Source: Polyangiaceae bacterium (GTDB taxonomy: Bacteria; Myxococcota_A; Polyangia; Polyangiales; Polyangiaceae). Taken from it: a stretch of 64,000 nt of DNA. The DNA is taken from the NCBI GenBank assembly GCA_015075635.1, contig JABTUA010000002.1, positions 124,001 through 188,000 on the forward strand. Direction: 5' to 3'. Of this stretch, positions 1 through 8,324 are shown piece after piece. The number at the start of each line of letters is the position of its first letter. Position 1 is the stretch's first letter. The notes under the pieces are model-generated. The model saw only the letters and a list, made by a program, of their open reading frames with translations, did no database searches and had not been told where the DNA came from. A program made the translations under genes and the position numbers.

Positions 1-1370
1 AGCGCGGGCAGGTCTCCACGTCGGCGGCGAAGACGTGAGCGAGGAGCCAGGCCCACCGCTTTCGGGGTGCGGGCGCGTCGTCCGTGTCGCCGATCAGCTC
101 GAGCTGATCGCCGCGAGCAGGCGGGGCTTGTTCGCGGTCGCGTCGTCGAGCGCGGGCGGGGCACGACGAGACGCCGGCGCGAGAGTGGCTCGAGAGTACG
201 CCGAGTACCGGAGCAAGTGGAATCGCGGCGGGGCACAGCAGCGACGAGCCGCGGATGAGGTCAGCTGGCTCGAACACGAGCGCTCGCGTGCCGTCGCGCC
301 ACACCTCTGAACGTCAGCTCGAGCTTGCCGTCCGCGCGGCGCTCGAGGCGGTCCTGCGCGACGGGGGCGCGTGATGTACTTGCAGAGCCGCTCCACGCGA
401 CGGCGGTCCCGCCCGTCCACGACCTGCACGGCGTGGATGTTGATACCGCGCACCTCTGCGATGGGCTGGTCGGTCGCATCGACGGCGCGGGGCGCGCGGT
501 GGGTCGGGCGAGGCGATGAGGCGAAGCGGCGGCTGGCCAGCGCGGTCGCCGCTCACGGAGGCCCTGCGCGGCGGCGGCGTAGCAGGCGGCCAGGCCAGGC
601 TCGTCGAGGGCGAGCTCTGGTGGCGTGTCCTCGACGAGCTCGGGTCGAGGCTCTTGCCGTGCGCTCGAGGAGCTCTCGACGCGAGCGGCGGTGCGCGCGG
701 CCACCTCGGCGATGTCGGTTCGCGTGGGCGTGTCGAGCTCGCGAAACTCGAGCGGCGAGCGCGGGTCGTCGTTCTCGTGAACGTAAACGCCGTCGAGCAC
801 CAGCGAGTGGAAGTGGACGTTCAGGCGCAGCGCGCTGTCCGTCCTCTGCACCGCGGCCACGCCGCCCGTGTGCGCGTCTGCGACGCTCGCTAGCCCGAGC
901 TGGCGCTTCGCTCGCCAGCGCAGTGAGCGGTCCACCTCTGCCATGAACGCGCTCACCACCTCGGCGCAGAGCCCGGTCGTAGCCGAGCAAGGCTCGCAGT
1001 CCCCAGGGCAGTGAGCAGATCCAATGGCGAATGGGCACGCGCGGCAGGACGCTCTGCTCCAAGTGGACGGCGGTGTCCGCCATCCGCCGACCGAGGCAGG
1101 AGGGCAGAATCCGCGCTGTTTGCAGGAGAAGGCGACGAGCTCGGAGTAGCCGCACTCGCGACAGACCAGATGCAGACACCCGTGCTCGAGACGCCCGCAG
1201 CGAAGTGCTCCTCGAACTCCTTCACCACGAAGCGCGGCAGTCCGCCGTGCTCCTCCGCGCGCTCGAGGAACGCCGCCAGTGCTCCGCCACCGTCTGGTAG
1301 AGCACGGTCCTTCCGGCCGGTGGCGGAGCGCGAGCGCTCGGCTGTGCGAGCGCAGTGCAGGTGGCCACGC
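1..1370 (-). pseudogene. IS91-type transposase, frameshifted remnant
   Basis: All stretches of the 516-residue transposase of copies 2-4 can be found here, but spread over three reading frames. They include the zinc-finger part around 1090-1210, the HFH nuclease motif around 810-825, and the region around the candidate tyrosine near 370. No reading frame covers more than a fraction of the protein. As written it cannot make a working enzyme. Because the changes are nearly all deletions in short runs, base-calling or assembly error is a real alternative to true decay. Confidence 0.85.
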
Positions 1371-1434
1371 CACTGCCGCCTCAGCGAGCGGCGTGCCAGC
1401 CAGGTGAACCCAAAACCTGCTGTTTCGCTCGCTC
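1..1434 (-). mobile_element. IS91-type element, copy 1 (partial, degraded)
   Basis: This sequence aligns end to end with 11460-12923 of copy 2 but is shorter because of about twenty small deletions, most in G or C runs (for example 4 instead of 5 G near 122 and 5 instead of 7 G near 361). The left end lies outside the window. The right end matches the other copies (ending gctcgctc, with the final A apparently lost) and is followed by CAAG, as in copy 4. The DUF559 gene follows, also as in copy 4. Confidence 0.9.
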
Positions 1435-1500
1435 CAAGGTGGCGAGTGGCGAACTCAGGTGGCGATCGACGCGCTTCGTGACACCCGGCGGGTGCCACCG

Positions 1501-1860
1501 TCACCCATCGCTGCCGAGCACCGCGCGCACGCGCGCGACCGCTTCCCTGAGGTCCCGGGCAACGAGCTCCGCCGGCAGCCGCAACACCCGCCACCCGCGG
1601 CGACCAAGCTCCCGGTCCCGGCGCGCATCGGCCGCACGCCGGCTGGCGTGGTACGCGCCATCGACCTCAATCACGACGCGCACGGAGGGCACGGCGAAGT
1701 CCGCGATGTACCGGCCGACGACGTACTGACGTCGGACGACCGCGCCCAGCTTCCCGCCACGCAGCTCCCGCCACAGCGCCTCCTCCGTGGGCGTCTGCGC
1801 AAAGCGCATGGCGCGCGCCCGAGCTTCGATGACTTGCGAGTGAGTGGTCTTCCAAGACAT
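1501..1860 (-). CDS. DUF559-family endonuclease-like protein, left copy
   Basis: A 119-residue protein starting at the ATG at 1860. It has the DUF559 pattern: an N-terminal basic helix with TPTEEALWRELR, then RRQYVVGRYIADF, an acidic strand VVIEVDGAYH, and RDRELGRRGWRVLRLPA near the C-terminus. DUF559 proteins share the restriction-endonuclease-like fold of Vsr repair nucleases, and the D of DFAV and the E of IEVDG are the candidate metal ligands. The cellular role is unknown. It is nearly identical to the gene at 28035-28394 (one clear coding change, R for G in DLREAV). It lies just beyond the right end of the IS91 copy and was probably duplicated with it. Confidence 0.8.
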   Translation of the reverse strand: MSWKTTHSQVIEARARAMRFAQTPTEEALWRELRGGKLGAVVRRQYVVGRYIADFAVPSVRVVIEVDGAYHASRRAADARRDRELGRRGWRVLRLPAELVARDLREAVARVRAVLGSDG

Positions 1861-1915
1861 GGCGCCTCCTGTCCGGCACCGCGGCCGGGCTTTGCCCACC
1901 CACGGCGCCGGGTGG

Positions 1916-1939
1916 CCCTGGAGGATTGCTCCTCCAGGG
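1916..1939 (-). ncRNA. Domain VI-like hairpin of the group II intron
   Basis: A perfect 10-bp stem (CCCTGGAGGA with TCCTCCAGGG) closed by a GCAA loop lies just downstream of domain V on the minus strand, 7 nt from the inferred 3' end of the insert. No bulged branch-point adenosine is obvious in this drawing of the helix, so the assignment rests on position. Confidence 0.6.
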
Positions 1940-1947
1940 CTCCCACG

Positions 1948-1980
1948 GATCCGGACGTGCAGATTTCCTGCATCCGGCTC
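1948..1980 (-). ncRNA. Group II intron domain V
   Basis: Read on the minus strand, this 33-nt segment starts GAGCCGGATGC, has a GGAAA-type loop and closes with GCACGTCCGGATC. It folds into the standard domain V hairpin with the two-base bulge (the CG of GCACG) before the lower stem. Domain V is the catalytic core of the ribozyme and the best-conserved part of any group II intron. It follows the maturase stop codon by under 30 nt, the usual layout in class C introns. Confidence 0.88.
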
Positions 1981-2007
1981 GTCAGGCCACGGGTTCACTG
2001 CGCTTGA

Positions 2008-3247
2008 TCAGATCGCATGCGAGATGACCGGCCGAGGAAGCGGGTACGCTTCCAACAGCACGTTCATCGCCTGCATTCCGCCGCTGGTGTCGGAACGACG
2101 CGACAACCACTTGCACCACAGCACCCGGACCCAGTACCGGAACGAGTCCAGCGCCAAGTAGTTCCCGGTGACACCGTAGTACGCGTAGTGGCCGCTGACC
2201 TTCTTCACCAGCGCTCGATGCTGTCTGCGAATCGGCTCGTGCCGGTTCTGGCGCAACCAGAGCGAGATGCCCTTGAGCGCCCGGCTGAGGCGGGATGTCT
2301 CGGTTTTCCTCAGTACAACCCAGAAGCCCTTCCGTGACCGACACCAGAAGTGCGTGAAGCCGAGCAGGTTGAAGGTCCCCGGCCGCCGATGGTCGGGTCC
2401 ACGAGGGACTCGACGCCGAGGCGGCCTGCGGAACGGAACCAGCCGGGTCTTCTCTGGGTGGAGGCGTAGGTTGTACTTGCCAATCGCTTTGGCAGTACGT
2501 CCAGAACGCGACGAGCGTCCTCTTCCTGCTCGAAGACGATGACGAAGTCATCCGCGTATCGGATCAAAACCGCCGGCCTTTCAGCCGTGGCTTGACCTGA
2601 CACTCGAACCATTCGTCGAGCACCTCTGCAGGTAGACGTTCGCCAGGAGTGGCGAGATCACTCCACCTTGCGGCGTGCCGGAGTCCGGGCGGTAGACATG
2701 CCCGTCCTCCATCACACCAGCATTCAGCCACTTGCCGATGAGTCGCAAAGCACCCCATCGCGCACCCTCCGCTCGAGGATTTCTCGGAGCTTGGTGCGGT
2801 CCACGGAATCGAAAAGCTCTCGATGTCCGCTTCGAGCACCCAGCCCCAGCCATCGACATCAGGCTCTCACGCAGCATGTACAGTGCGTCGTGCGCCGCGC
2901 CCCGGCCGAAACCCGAACGAGCAGTCCAGAAGTCCTGCTCGTACACAGCTTCGAGCACCATCATCACCGCCCGTTGAAGGACCTTGTCCTCGAAGGTGGA
3001 TGCCGATCGGGCGAGTCTTCGACCCACCCGGTTTCGGATGTGCACGCCGCACGGGGGCGCGCGATAGGCGTCGCCGGACTTCGCGCGGTCGAGCAGCGAG
3101 CGGAGGTTACCTCCAAGTCGCCGCATATTCTTCCGCAGTCCGTCCATCGACGCCCGAGGCGCCATCCTTGCGAGTGCGCCGATGCGCTTCGCGTAGCCAA
3201 TCGATGTCGATGAAATGCGCGAGCGTGTTCAGTCCCACGCCGCGCAT
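2008..3247 (-). pseudogene. Group II intron reverse transcriptase/maturase, frameshifted
   Basis: The start is an ATG at 3247 preceded by GAGGAG; the stop is at 2008, after ...PRPVISHAI. In order, and in different frames, one can read [67 protein letters not shown] (the YADD polymerase active site, near 2550) and GHYAYYGVTGN in the maturase/thumb part. Together these give the length of a class C RT of about 415 residues. Several frame changes (for example near 3050, 2880, 2620 and 2480) break it. As in IS copy 1, sequencing error in a multi-copy element could explain them. If real, the intron would depend on another maturase. Confidence 0.85.
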
Positions 3248-3932
3248 CTCCTCGCGCGTTTCGCTATCCGTTCGATTTTCGTTGAGACTGATTCCGGATT
3301 CGGTGTCCGGTCATTCTTTCCTCCAAACGGTTCCGTGACCCGGCCGCTCCTTCCTCCGCGGGGTCGTTCGGGCGACTGTCCCCGCTTCTTCGGTACTATG
3401 TGCGACTCCGACTCCACCGGCCGTCCCGCTTCGCTTCGGTTGTCCCTTGGCTCGACGGTACCGGTGGCGCTGACGCGCAGCGCCCCGGAGACGATGGGGT
3501 CTCTTGGTTCCTGGGACCCTCGGACGCATGCCGCGCTCTTGACTCCGGTCGAATCTCCGCGCCTAGCCCTGAGGACGAACTGTGGTGCGGAGTTGCTGTT
3601 GCCGGCGGCTCTCGCCTTCGTGCCGGTGCCTCAGTCCTCACCATCGTTCGCGGTCTCGCCGCCTCGCGGCGCATCGATGTTGCCGGCGATGTCTTGCACC
3701 ACGCCAGCTTCGACAACGTTCACTCTCTCGAAGCTCGATCACGCGGCCCACGCCCTCGCTGTCTACGCTTCGCAGCCTTCCTTCCCGCTCTCGCGGTCGT
3801 AGGGCCACGCAAGACTCGCTTCCGGGTGGTGGCCAACCTTTGCCGTGCGGGACTCGAACCCGCAGGGTCCCAAATGAAGTTTCAGCTGTGTCTACATGGC
3901 ATCCTCCTCATCCAAGCTTTCCCAACGCAAGC
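3248..3932 (-). ncRNA. 5' part of group II intron ribozyme (domains I-IV region)
   Basis: About 685 bases between the inferred intron 5' end and the maturase start hold no credible gene on either strand. This is the size and place expected for domains I to IV of the ribozyme. Frames that cross it have the biased composition of shadow frames. The individual domains were not folded by hand. Confidence 0.6.
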
Positions 3933-3934
3933 AG

Positions 3935-3953
3935 GAGGCGTGACAGCCGCCTC
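3935..3953. terminator. Stem-loop used as group II intron target
   Basis: GAGGCG and CGCCTC pair around a 7-nt loop. On the minus strand the hairpin ends four bases before the intron starts, the arrangement class C introns prefer. There is no U tract, so its role as a terminator is doubtful. The same hairpin stands without intron at 28445-28463. Confidence 0.6.
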
Positions 3954-4296
3954 GGTCCTCGCGATGCGCCTCGGCGCGGCGACCTCGGGAAAACGCGGCG
4001 TGAAGCCACAGCGGCTGGCGCGACTCGTGCGCCACCTGGGCAGAGCCCGGCCGCGGTGCCGGCAGGAGCCAGCGGCGCGGAAGCTCACGACGCCGTCATC
4101 GAAGCGAGCGGACACGAGCTCGGAGCGTCGCCTGCCCTCGAGTCACAGTGATGCGCCAGTCTCGGAGCGACGCGTCTCCCCCACGCGCGCAGCGCGCGCC
4201 ATCGGCAGGGCGCCGGTGGTCTTGGCAAGACGTGAGCCGGCGCGCGCTGCCGCGTAAGGGGGAGACCGCGGCGCGCAGCGCCGCGAGTGGGGGCAC

Positions 4297-4454
4297 CTAC
4301 TTCACCACCGGGATCTCGACCGTATTGATCAGCTTCGTCCCCATCCCCGCTGGGTACGCGTACGACACGTACGCGGTGTACACGTCGCTCGGGCCGAAGG
4401 TCACCGAGCCCCAGCCCCAGACGGTGGCGGTGAAGGGCGCCTTGCTCTGCATCG
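4297..4454 (-). pseudogene. Duplicated 3' end of IgGFc-binding protein gene
   Basis: The last 52 codons and the stop codon of the gene at 28807-30561 are present here, ending ...INTVEIPVVK. The upstream 90 percent of the gene is absent and is replaced by unrelated sequence at 4455. The fragment has no start of its own and should not be expressed as a protein. It marks the far end of the segment carried along with IS91 copy 1. A GC-rich 8-bp hairpin lies just downstream (4267-4285). Confidence 0.92.
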
Positions 4455-4607
4455 GAATCGACGGCGACCGCTGGGTGTGGCAGTCGGGAAACTACCGAAG
4501 AGGCCCGCGAAAAGTAGCCAGAGGGCATCCGCCGAAGGCTCGTCTTGGACGACTCCGCAGTAACGTCAGATCTTGTCGCAGGCCGCCATGGCTGGTACCG
4601 CGGCAAG

Positions 4608-4931
4608 ATGGCCTCCAAGAAAGCTCGCCGCAAAACCAGGATCTCCAAGACCGAGTTCGTCCGCACCCTGCCCAACGCCTCAGCGCAGGAGATAGTTGCC
4701 GCCGCGAAGAAGAGGGGCATCAAGCTCTCCGACAGGTACGTCTACGTGATTCGGTCGAAGGACAAGGCGGGCAAGGCGAAGCGCGCCACCAAGAAGGCCG
4801 CTGCGCGTAGGACACCTCGTCGCGCAGCCTCAATCGGCCTCGACGCGCAGCTCCGTCAGGCGATTGCTCAGCTCGGGCTGGTCAGGGCGCGGGAGATCTT
4901 CGGCGAGGTTGAGCGGGCGTTCTCGGGCTGA
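4608..4931 (+). CDS. Small basic protein of unknown function
   Basis: A 107-residue, Lys/Arg-rich protein starting MASKKARRKTRISKTEF. The middle part (FVRTLPNASAQEIVAAAKKRGIKLSDRYVYVIRS) looks like a compact helical fold. It is followed by a basic linker and a C-terminal helical segment (LRQAIAQLGLVRAREIFGEVERAFSG). The basic N-terminus and linker suggest nucleic-acid binding, but no named domain is recognised. The frame is open further upstream (TTG at 4545); the ATG at 4608 was chosen because the family-like sequence begins there. It is the first whole gene to the right of the duplicated block. Confidence 0.65.
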   Translation: MASKKARRKTRISKTEFVRTLPNASAQEIVAAAKKRGIKLSDRYVYVIRSKDKAGKAKRATKKAAARRTPRRAASIGLDAQLRQAIAQLGLVRAREIFGEVERAFSG

Positions 4932-4954
4932 CCCCCCCGACTGCCCACGCCGCG

Positions 4955-5956
4955 TCAAGCGCTCATCGCGAACTTGACCAGACGCTCGCCGAGGGTCGTC
5001 CGAGCTTCTTCGATCGGCGTGAACTTAGGCGCATCAGCAAGCAGAACTGTCCCAGCGCTCGGCAGGTGAGCATGTGTCAGGGTCAGCGCGGAGCCGGGGG
5101 CCACATATGCCTCCCGACGCTGTTCGAGCACGCGATACTGCCGATGTTGGAGCACCGGCAACATCTTGGTGAGCCCAGACGCATCGAGGCGCGCCGCGAC
5201 CAATCGCACCATCTCAGGGTCGTCAGCGATACGAAGCCCGATGTGTTCTATCAGTCTGGGCCTCTGACCGTCGTCCCTCCACTCCTTGAGCGACCTGTGC
5301 CCGCCCGTGAGGCCGCCGACCACTATGCGCCCAGCCGCTGGGCCGGACACCGTGGCCGCGTGGAGGCCCGCGAGGACTTCTCCACGAAACGAGCATGCGA
5401 TCCGGAGTCCAGATTCACTCAGATCCTGCGGAGGGTCGGGCTGTTCGTAAACGACATGCTCGTATGGGTCTCCGTCGCAGTACAACACGCGCAGCACGCG
5501 CAGTTCCAAGTACGTTAGTCCAGCCAGCACCGTGAGGAAGAAGTGCTTGGTGTCGTAGGGCAATGTCTTGGAGGTGAAGCTCGTGATCAAACCGGTGCGG
5601 AGATACCGGAGCTTCCCGTCATCGCTCACCGTCGCGATCTGGGGCAGCGCCTCGTCAAGCAGTTCGCTGACCTGGTCCTTCGTCAGGATCTCCTCGACCT
5701 TCGTGTGCGTATCCTTGATGGCACTGCTGAGTGCATCGAGCGTGCCAAAGACCCGTTCGAACTTCTTCTCAGTCGAGTAGGCAGACAGCACGCTGGCGAT
5801 AGAGCCTCCGGCGTAGGGAATGACGTTCAGTACGGCCAAGATGGCGGTTTCAGCACGCGAGCGAAGCGGCGATTCGCGGAGTTTCTCGACGGCGCGGGCG
5901 ACTTCGTACTCTCCCAGGCGGGCGAGCGCATTTCCATCACTCATCGGACCACTCAC
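4955..5956 (-). CDS. Hypothetical protein paired with LRAT-like gene
   Basis: A 333-residue protein, not recognised. The N-terminal third has helices and a glycine-containing hydrophobic hairpin (AILAVLNVIPYAGGSIASVLS, about residues 40-60) that could insert into or touch a membrane. It is followed by a helical segment rich in charged residues (residues 65-110). The rest is mixed alpha/beta, with no catalytic motif I can name. Its ATG overlaps the stop of the upstream gene (5953-5956), so the two are translationally coupled and probably act together. The stop lies 24 bp from the stop of the convergent gene at 4931. Confidence 0.7.
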   Translation of the reverse strand: MSGPMSDGNALARLGEYEVARAVEKLRESPLRSRAETAILAVLNVIPYAGGSIASVLSAYSTEKKFERVFGTLDALSSAIKDTHTKVEEILTKDQVSELLDEALPQIATVSDDGKLRYLRTGLITSFTSKTLPYDTKHFFLTVLAGLTYLELRVLRVLYCDGDPYEHVVYEQPDPPQDLSESGLRIACSFRGEVLAGLHAATVSGPAAGRIVVGGLTGGHRSLKEWRDDGQRPRLIEHIGLRIADDPEMVRLVAARLDASGLTKMLPVLQHRQYRVLEQRREAYVAPGSALTLTHAHLPSAGTVLLADAPKFTPIEEARTTLGERLVKFAMSA

Positions 5957-6426
5957 CTGGAAGCGAAGCGACCCTGCTTGTCGCGGTATCGACCGACGGT
6001 CCTGTCGTAGCGCGGCCGGTCGCTGGAGCCCACCAGGGCAAGCGCGAACAGACCCAACGCCGAAAGCCCAGCGGCGTTTCGGAGCTGCTGGCTCTTGTGC
6101 TCGCCAGTCTGCGCCACGTTCACCATGTGCTCGCAGTTGAACTTGAGCAGGTTGTACTCGGAGCCCACCAACCTGAGAGCGCGCTGCGCAACGACGTTTT
6201 CATAGCCCGGAACCGCGCGCCGCTCGATCTGGACCTGCTTCCCGCCGGAGAAACGCGCGAGGCCATCGATGACCACGCCGTGCTGCACTTTCGAATTGTG
6301 GACGACGGCGTGCTCGATCAAGCCGCGCCGATCATCGAAGTACCGGCCGATGTACATGCCGTAGTGCCAAGTCGCGTAGGGGCCACGAACTCGAATCTTG
6401 TCGCCTCTCTTCAGAACCATGCTCAC
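5953..6426 (-). CDS. LRAT-domain (NlpC/P60-like) hydrolase
   Basis: About 157 residues from a GTG at 6426, chosen because GGAGGG lies 7 nt upstream; an ATG two codons later is the alternative. The LRAT pattern is clear: a strand GDKIRVR, then WHYGMYIG (candidate catalytic His21), a second conserved His in IEHAVVH, and FNCEHMVN with candidate nucleophile Cys98. A hydrophobic stretch (about 115-131) follows and the tail is basic, so it may be membrane-tethered. LRAT-family enzymes are thiol acyltransferases or hydrolases acting on lipids; the bacterial roles are mostly unknown. It overlaps the downstream unknown gene by four bases. Confidence 0.75.
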   Translation of the reverse strand: MSMVLKRGDKIRVRGPYATWHYGMYIGRYFDDRRGLIEHAVVHNSKVQHGVVIDGLARFSGGKQVQIERRAVPGYENVVAQRALRLVGSEYNLLKFNCEHMVNVAQTGEHKSQQLRNAAGLSALGLFALALVGSSDRPRYDRTVGRYRDKQGRFASR

Positions 6427-6723
6427 TTGAATACCCTCCTCGACGGGGCTGTTGGCTACGGCCGCGAAGGCGGATCGCCTGGCACCATCCACGAAACACA
6501 CGGCCCAACCTGGCAGTGAGGGCGACAACCTAACCACAGCACCCCCTGGGTCAACGGTGACCGCCAGCCCGCCTGCACGCGACGCGTCACGCCGCCTCCG
6601 GTAGCGAGCAACACGACCGTACGGAATGCCCGAGAGCGCCGGCCGCGTTCAAGTTGCGAGCAAGAGTTTCGACTCGCGCTCAGCTTGCGGGCAAGTCAGA
6701 TTGCTCGGGGAAGGGAGACTTTC

Positions 6724-8319
6724 ATGACGGCTTTGGCAAAGGCGATTCAGGAGCGGCTCGTAGAACTGGGATGGCAGCAGAAGATGTTGGCGCACGAGTG
6801 GTGCCAGCGGGTCGGCAAAGGGAGCGGCGCAACCTACGAGACCCGGCTTTCCAAGCTCGTGAACGACGATCAGGAGGGCTACGACTTCGTCCTGGATGAC
6901 AAGGAGGATCGACTCTCCGCTTTGGCCGGTGTGCTCGACTGGACGCCGGAGAAGCTACGCTCGCTGATCGACGCCGCTTTGGTCAGCACGACGCTGATTC
7001 TCCACCCGGCGCTGCCCGAAGCGGTCGCAGCGTTCTTGCTCAAGCGCCAAGAGTCGGGTGCGCACAAGTGCACTCAGGTAGACGGGGCCGACAGCAATGG
7101 CGGCGTCCGAGAAGTGCTCAAGGACGCGGCCAAGAGCGTTCGAAACGCTTTCGTGGTCATCCCGGACAGCAGCCGCGATCACGACTTTTTCGAGGGGGCC
7201 GGCGTCCGAACCACACGAGTCGAGCCCGCGAACCCCGGCTACAAGCTTGTGGCTTTACCCGATCTCATCCAACCGCTCGCACCGAAGCTGCACGACGACG
7301 ACGGGATGCCGATGGTGCCCGACCAGGCGATCGAGCAGTCGTACCGAGAGAGCTTGAACCCAGCCTCCCGCGATCCCTATGGACGGCCTCGTGAGCGACC
7401 GAGTGAAGACGACCCGTGTGTTCGCGCGATCCGCGAAGCCGACGCCGAAGGACGGCTCGTTACGTTCCGACTCGAAAGCGTACAGCGTCGATACGGGTGG
7501 CAGCCGTCGCCGGAGCAGGTCAAGACCCGCGCCCTCCAAGACGCCTTTGAGCGTGTGTTCCCCGAGAGGGCGAAAGAGCGGAGCAGCTACCACTCGCACG
7601 AGAAGCGCCAAGAAGAACAGTGGGTATGGGCCAAGGGCCGTGCCGTGCTCATCCTTGGGCCCGAGACTGCGGCGGTGAAGGCCATCGCGAAGCACCATCA
7701 GCTCCTCCAAGTGGAGAGCTTCGAGCCGCTGGTGGCTGCGTTGGCCAAGGTGACGCCCACGCTGAACCCCGACGGCGATGGCGGGACGCTCGACCTCGCG
7801 CGCGAGCTGGAGGCGTTCGAAGCCGAGGCCGGCATCGCGCTCGACATCCAGATGAGCGACGTCCGCAAAGTGCTGGCCCCGAACGGCCCGGCCAGGTTCG
7901 CGGACGGTGAGTCGGTTCGAGTCTCGCCGGAGGCAGATCAAAGCGTGCGCGCGTTGCTCGATGACATCTTGGCGCGCGAGTTCATTCTTCCCAACGAGCA
8001 AGCTCCGACTGTGTTCTTGTTGCAGGCCATTCGCTCGGCACCGTTGGCTCACGTCGCCGACAAGAACTCGGTCTCGGTGCTGGCCGACATTGGGGCGGGC
8101 TGGTTGATGCGCTTCGACGCCACCACTTTCAACGGGGAAGAACCTGGCCCCGTGAGGATGGTGAACTGGGATCGATACAGCCGAACAGGCACCTTCGACG
8201 GAGGCAACATCCGGTTTTCGTTGAAGCCCGTGTTCGAGCAGCAGCTGGAGGGAAGCGTGCTTCGCAGTGTGGGTCGGAGGCGGGATGAAGAAGCCGCACG
8301 GGCTGCCGACGACGACTAG
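6724..8319 (+). CDS. Large protein with N-terminal helix-turn-helix-like region
   Basis: A 531-residue protein starting at the ATG at 6724, with GGAAGGGAGA a few bases upstream. The first 60 residues (KAIQERLVELGWQQKMLAH...TYETRLSKLVNDD) resemble a helix-turn-helix of the XRE type in spacing, but the match is by eye only. The remainder is soluble, with no signal peptide and no recognised motif. A segment around residues 300-330 (WVWAKGRAVLILGPETAAVKAIA) reads like a beta-strand plus helix pair and could be a nucleotide- or ligand-binding fold. Neighbours do not reveal its role. The stop is five bases from the stop of the convergent gene. Confidence 0.7.
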   Translation: MTALAKAIQERLVELGWQQKMLAHEWCQRVGKGSGATYETRLSKLVNDDQEGYDFVLDDKEDRLSALAGVLDWTPEKLRSLIDAALVSTTLILHPALPEAVAAFLLKRQESGAHKCTQVDGADSNGGVREVLKDAAKSVRNAFVVIPDSSRDHDFFEGAGVRTTRVEPANPGYKLVALPDLIQPLAPKLHDDDGMPMVPDQAIEQSYRESLNPASRDPYGRPRERPSEDDPCVRAIREADAEGRLVTFRLESVQRRYGWQPSPEQVKTRALQDAFERVFPERAKERSSYHSHEKRQEEQWVWAKGRAVLILGPETAAVKAIAKHHQLLQVESFEPLVAALAKVTPTLNPDGDGGTLDLARELEAFEAEAGIALDIQMSDVRKVLAPNGPARFADGESVRVSPEADQSVRALLDDILAREFILPNEQAPTVFLLQAIRSAPLAHVADKNSVSVLADIGAGWLMRFDATTFNGEEPGPVRMVNWDRYSRTGTFDGGNIRFSLKPVFEQQLEGSVLRSVGRRRDEEAARAADDD

Positions 8320-8324
8320 CTGGG

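Larger units (their letters stand above)
1909..3932 (-). mobile_element. Group II intron, probably bacterial class C, about 2.0 kb
   Basis: Comparison with the second copy of this locus (28395-28470) shows that 2,024 bp have been inserted between cacggcgc and aggaggcg, with a 2-base ambiguity. On the minus strand the insert begins TTGCG, close to the usual GUGYG intron start. It encodes a group II-type RT/maturase and ends with a typical domain V and a domain VI-like hairpin. The position just after a GAGGCG/CGCCTC stem-loop fits class C introns, which target sequences downstream of terminator hairpins. The exact splice junctions are uncertain by a few bases. Confidence 0.87.
3931..4454. repeat. 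524-bp direct repeat, left copy
   Basis: Matches 28441-28964 with no difference seen by eye (constant offset of 24,510). It contains the region downstream of the DUF559 gene and the last 52 codons plus stop of the IgGFc-binding protein gene. Identity stops sharply after ctctgcatcg; beyond that the left copy continues into unrelated sequence. Confidence 0.95.

Noticed and set aside
3841..3870. tRNA-like T-arm on the minus strand (GGGTTCGAGTCCC)
   Set aside because: Only the T-arm pattern is present, with no anticodon or D-arm at the right distance. It lies inside the group II intron ribozyme, where such a hairpin can occur in domain I.
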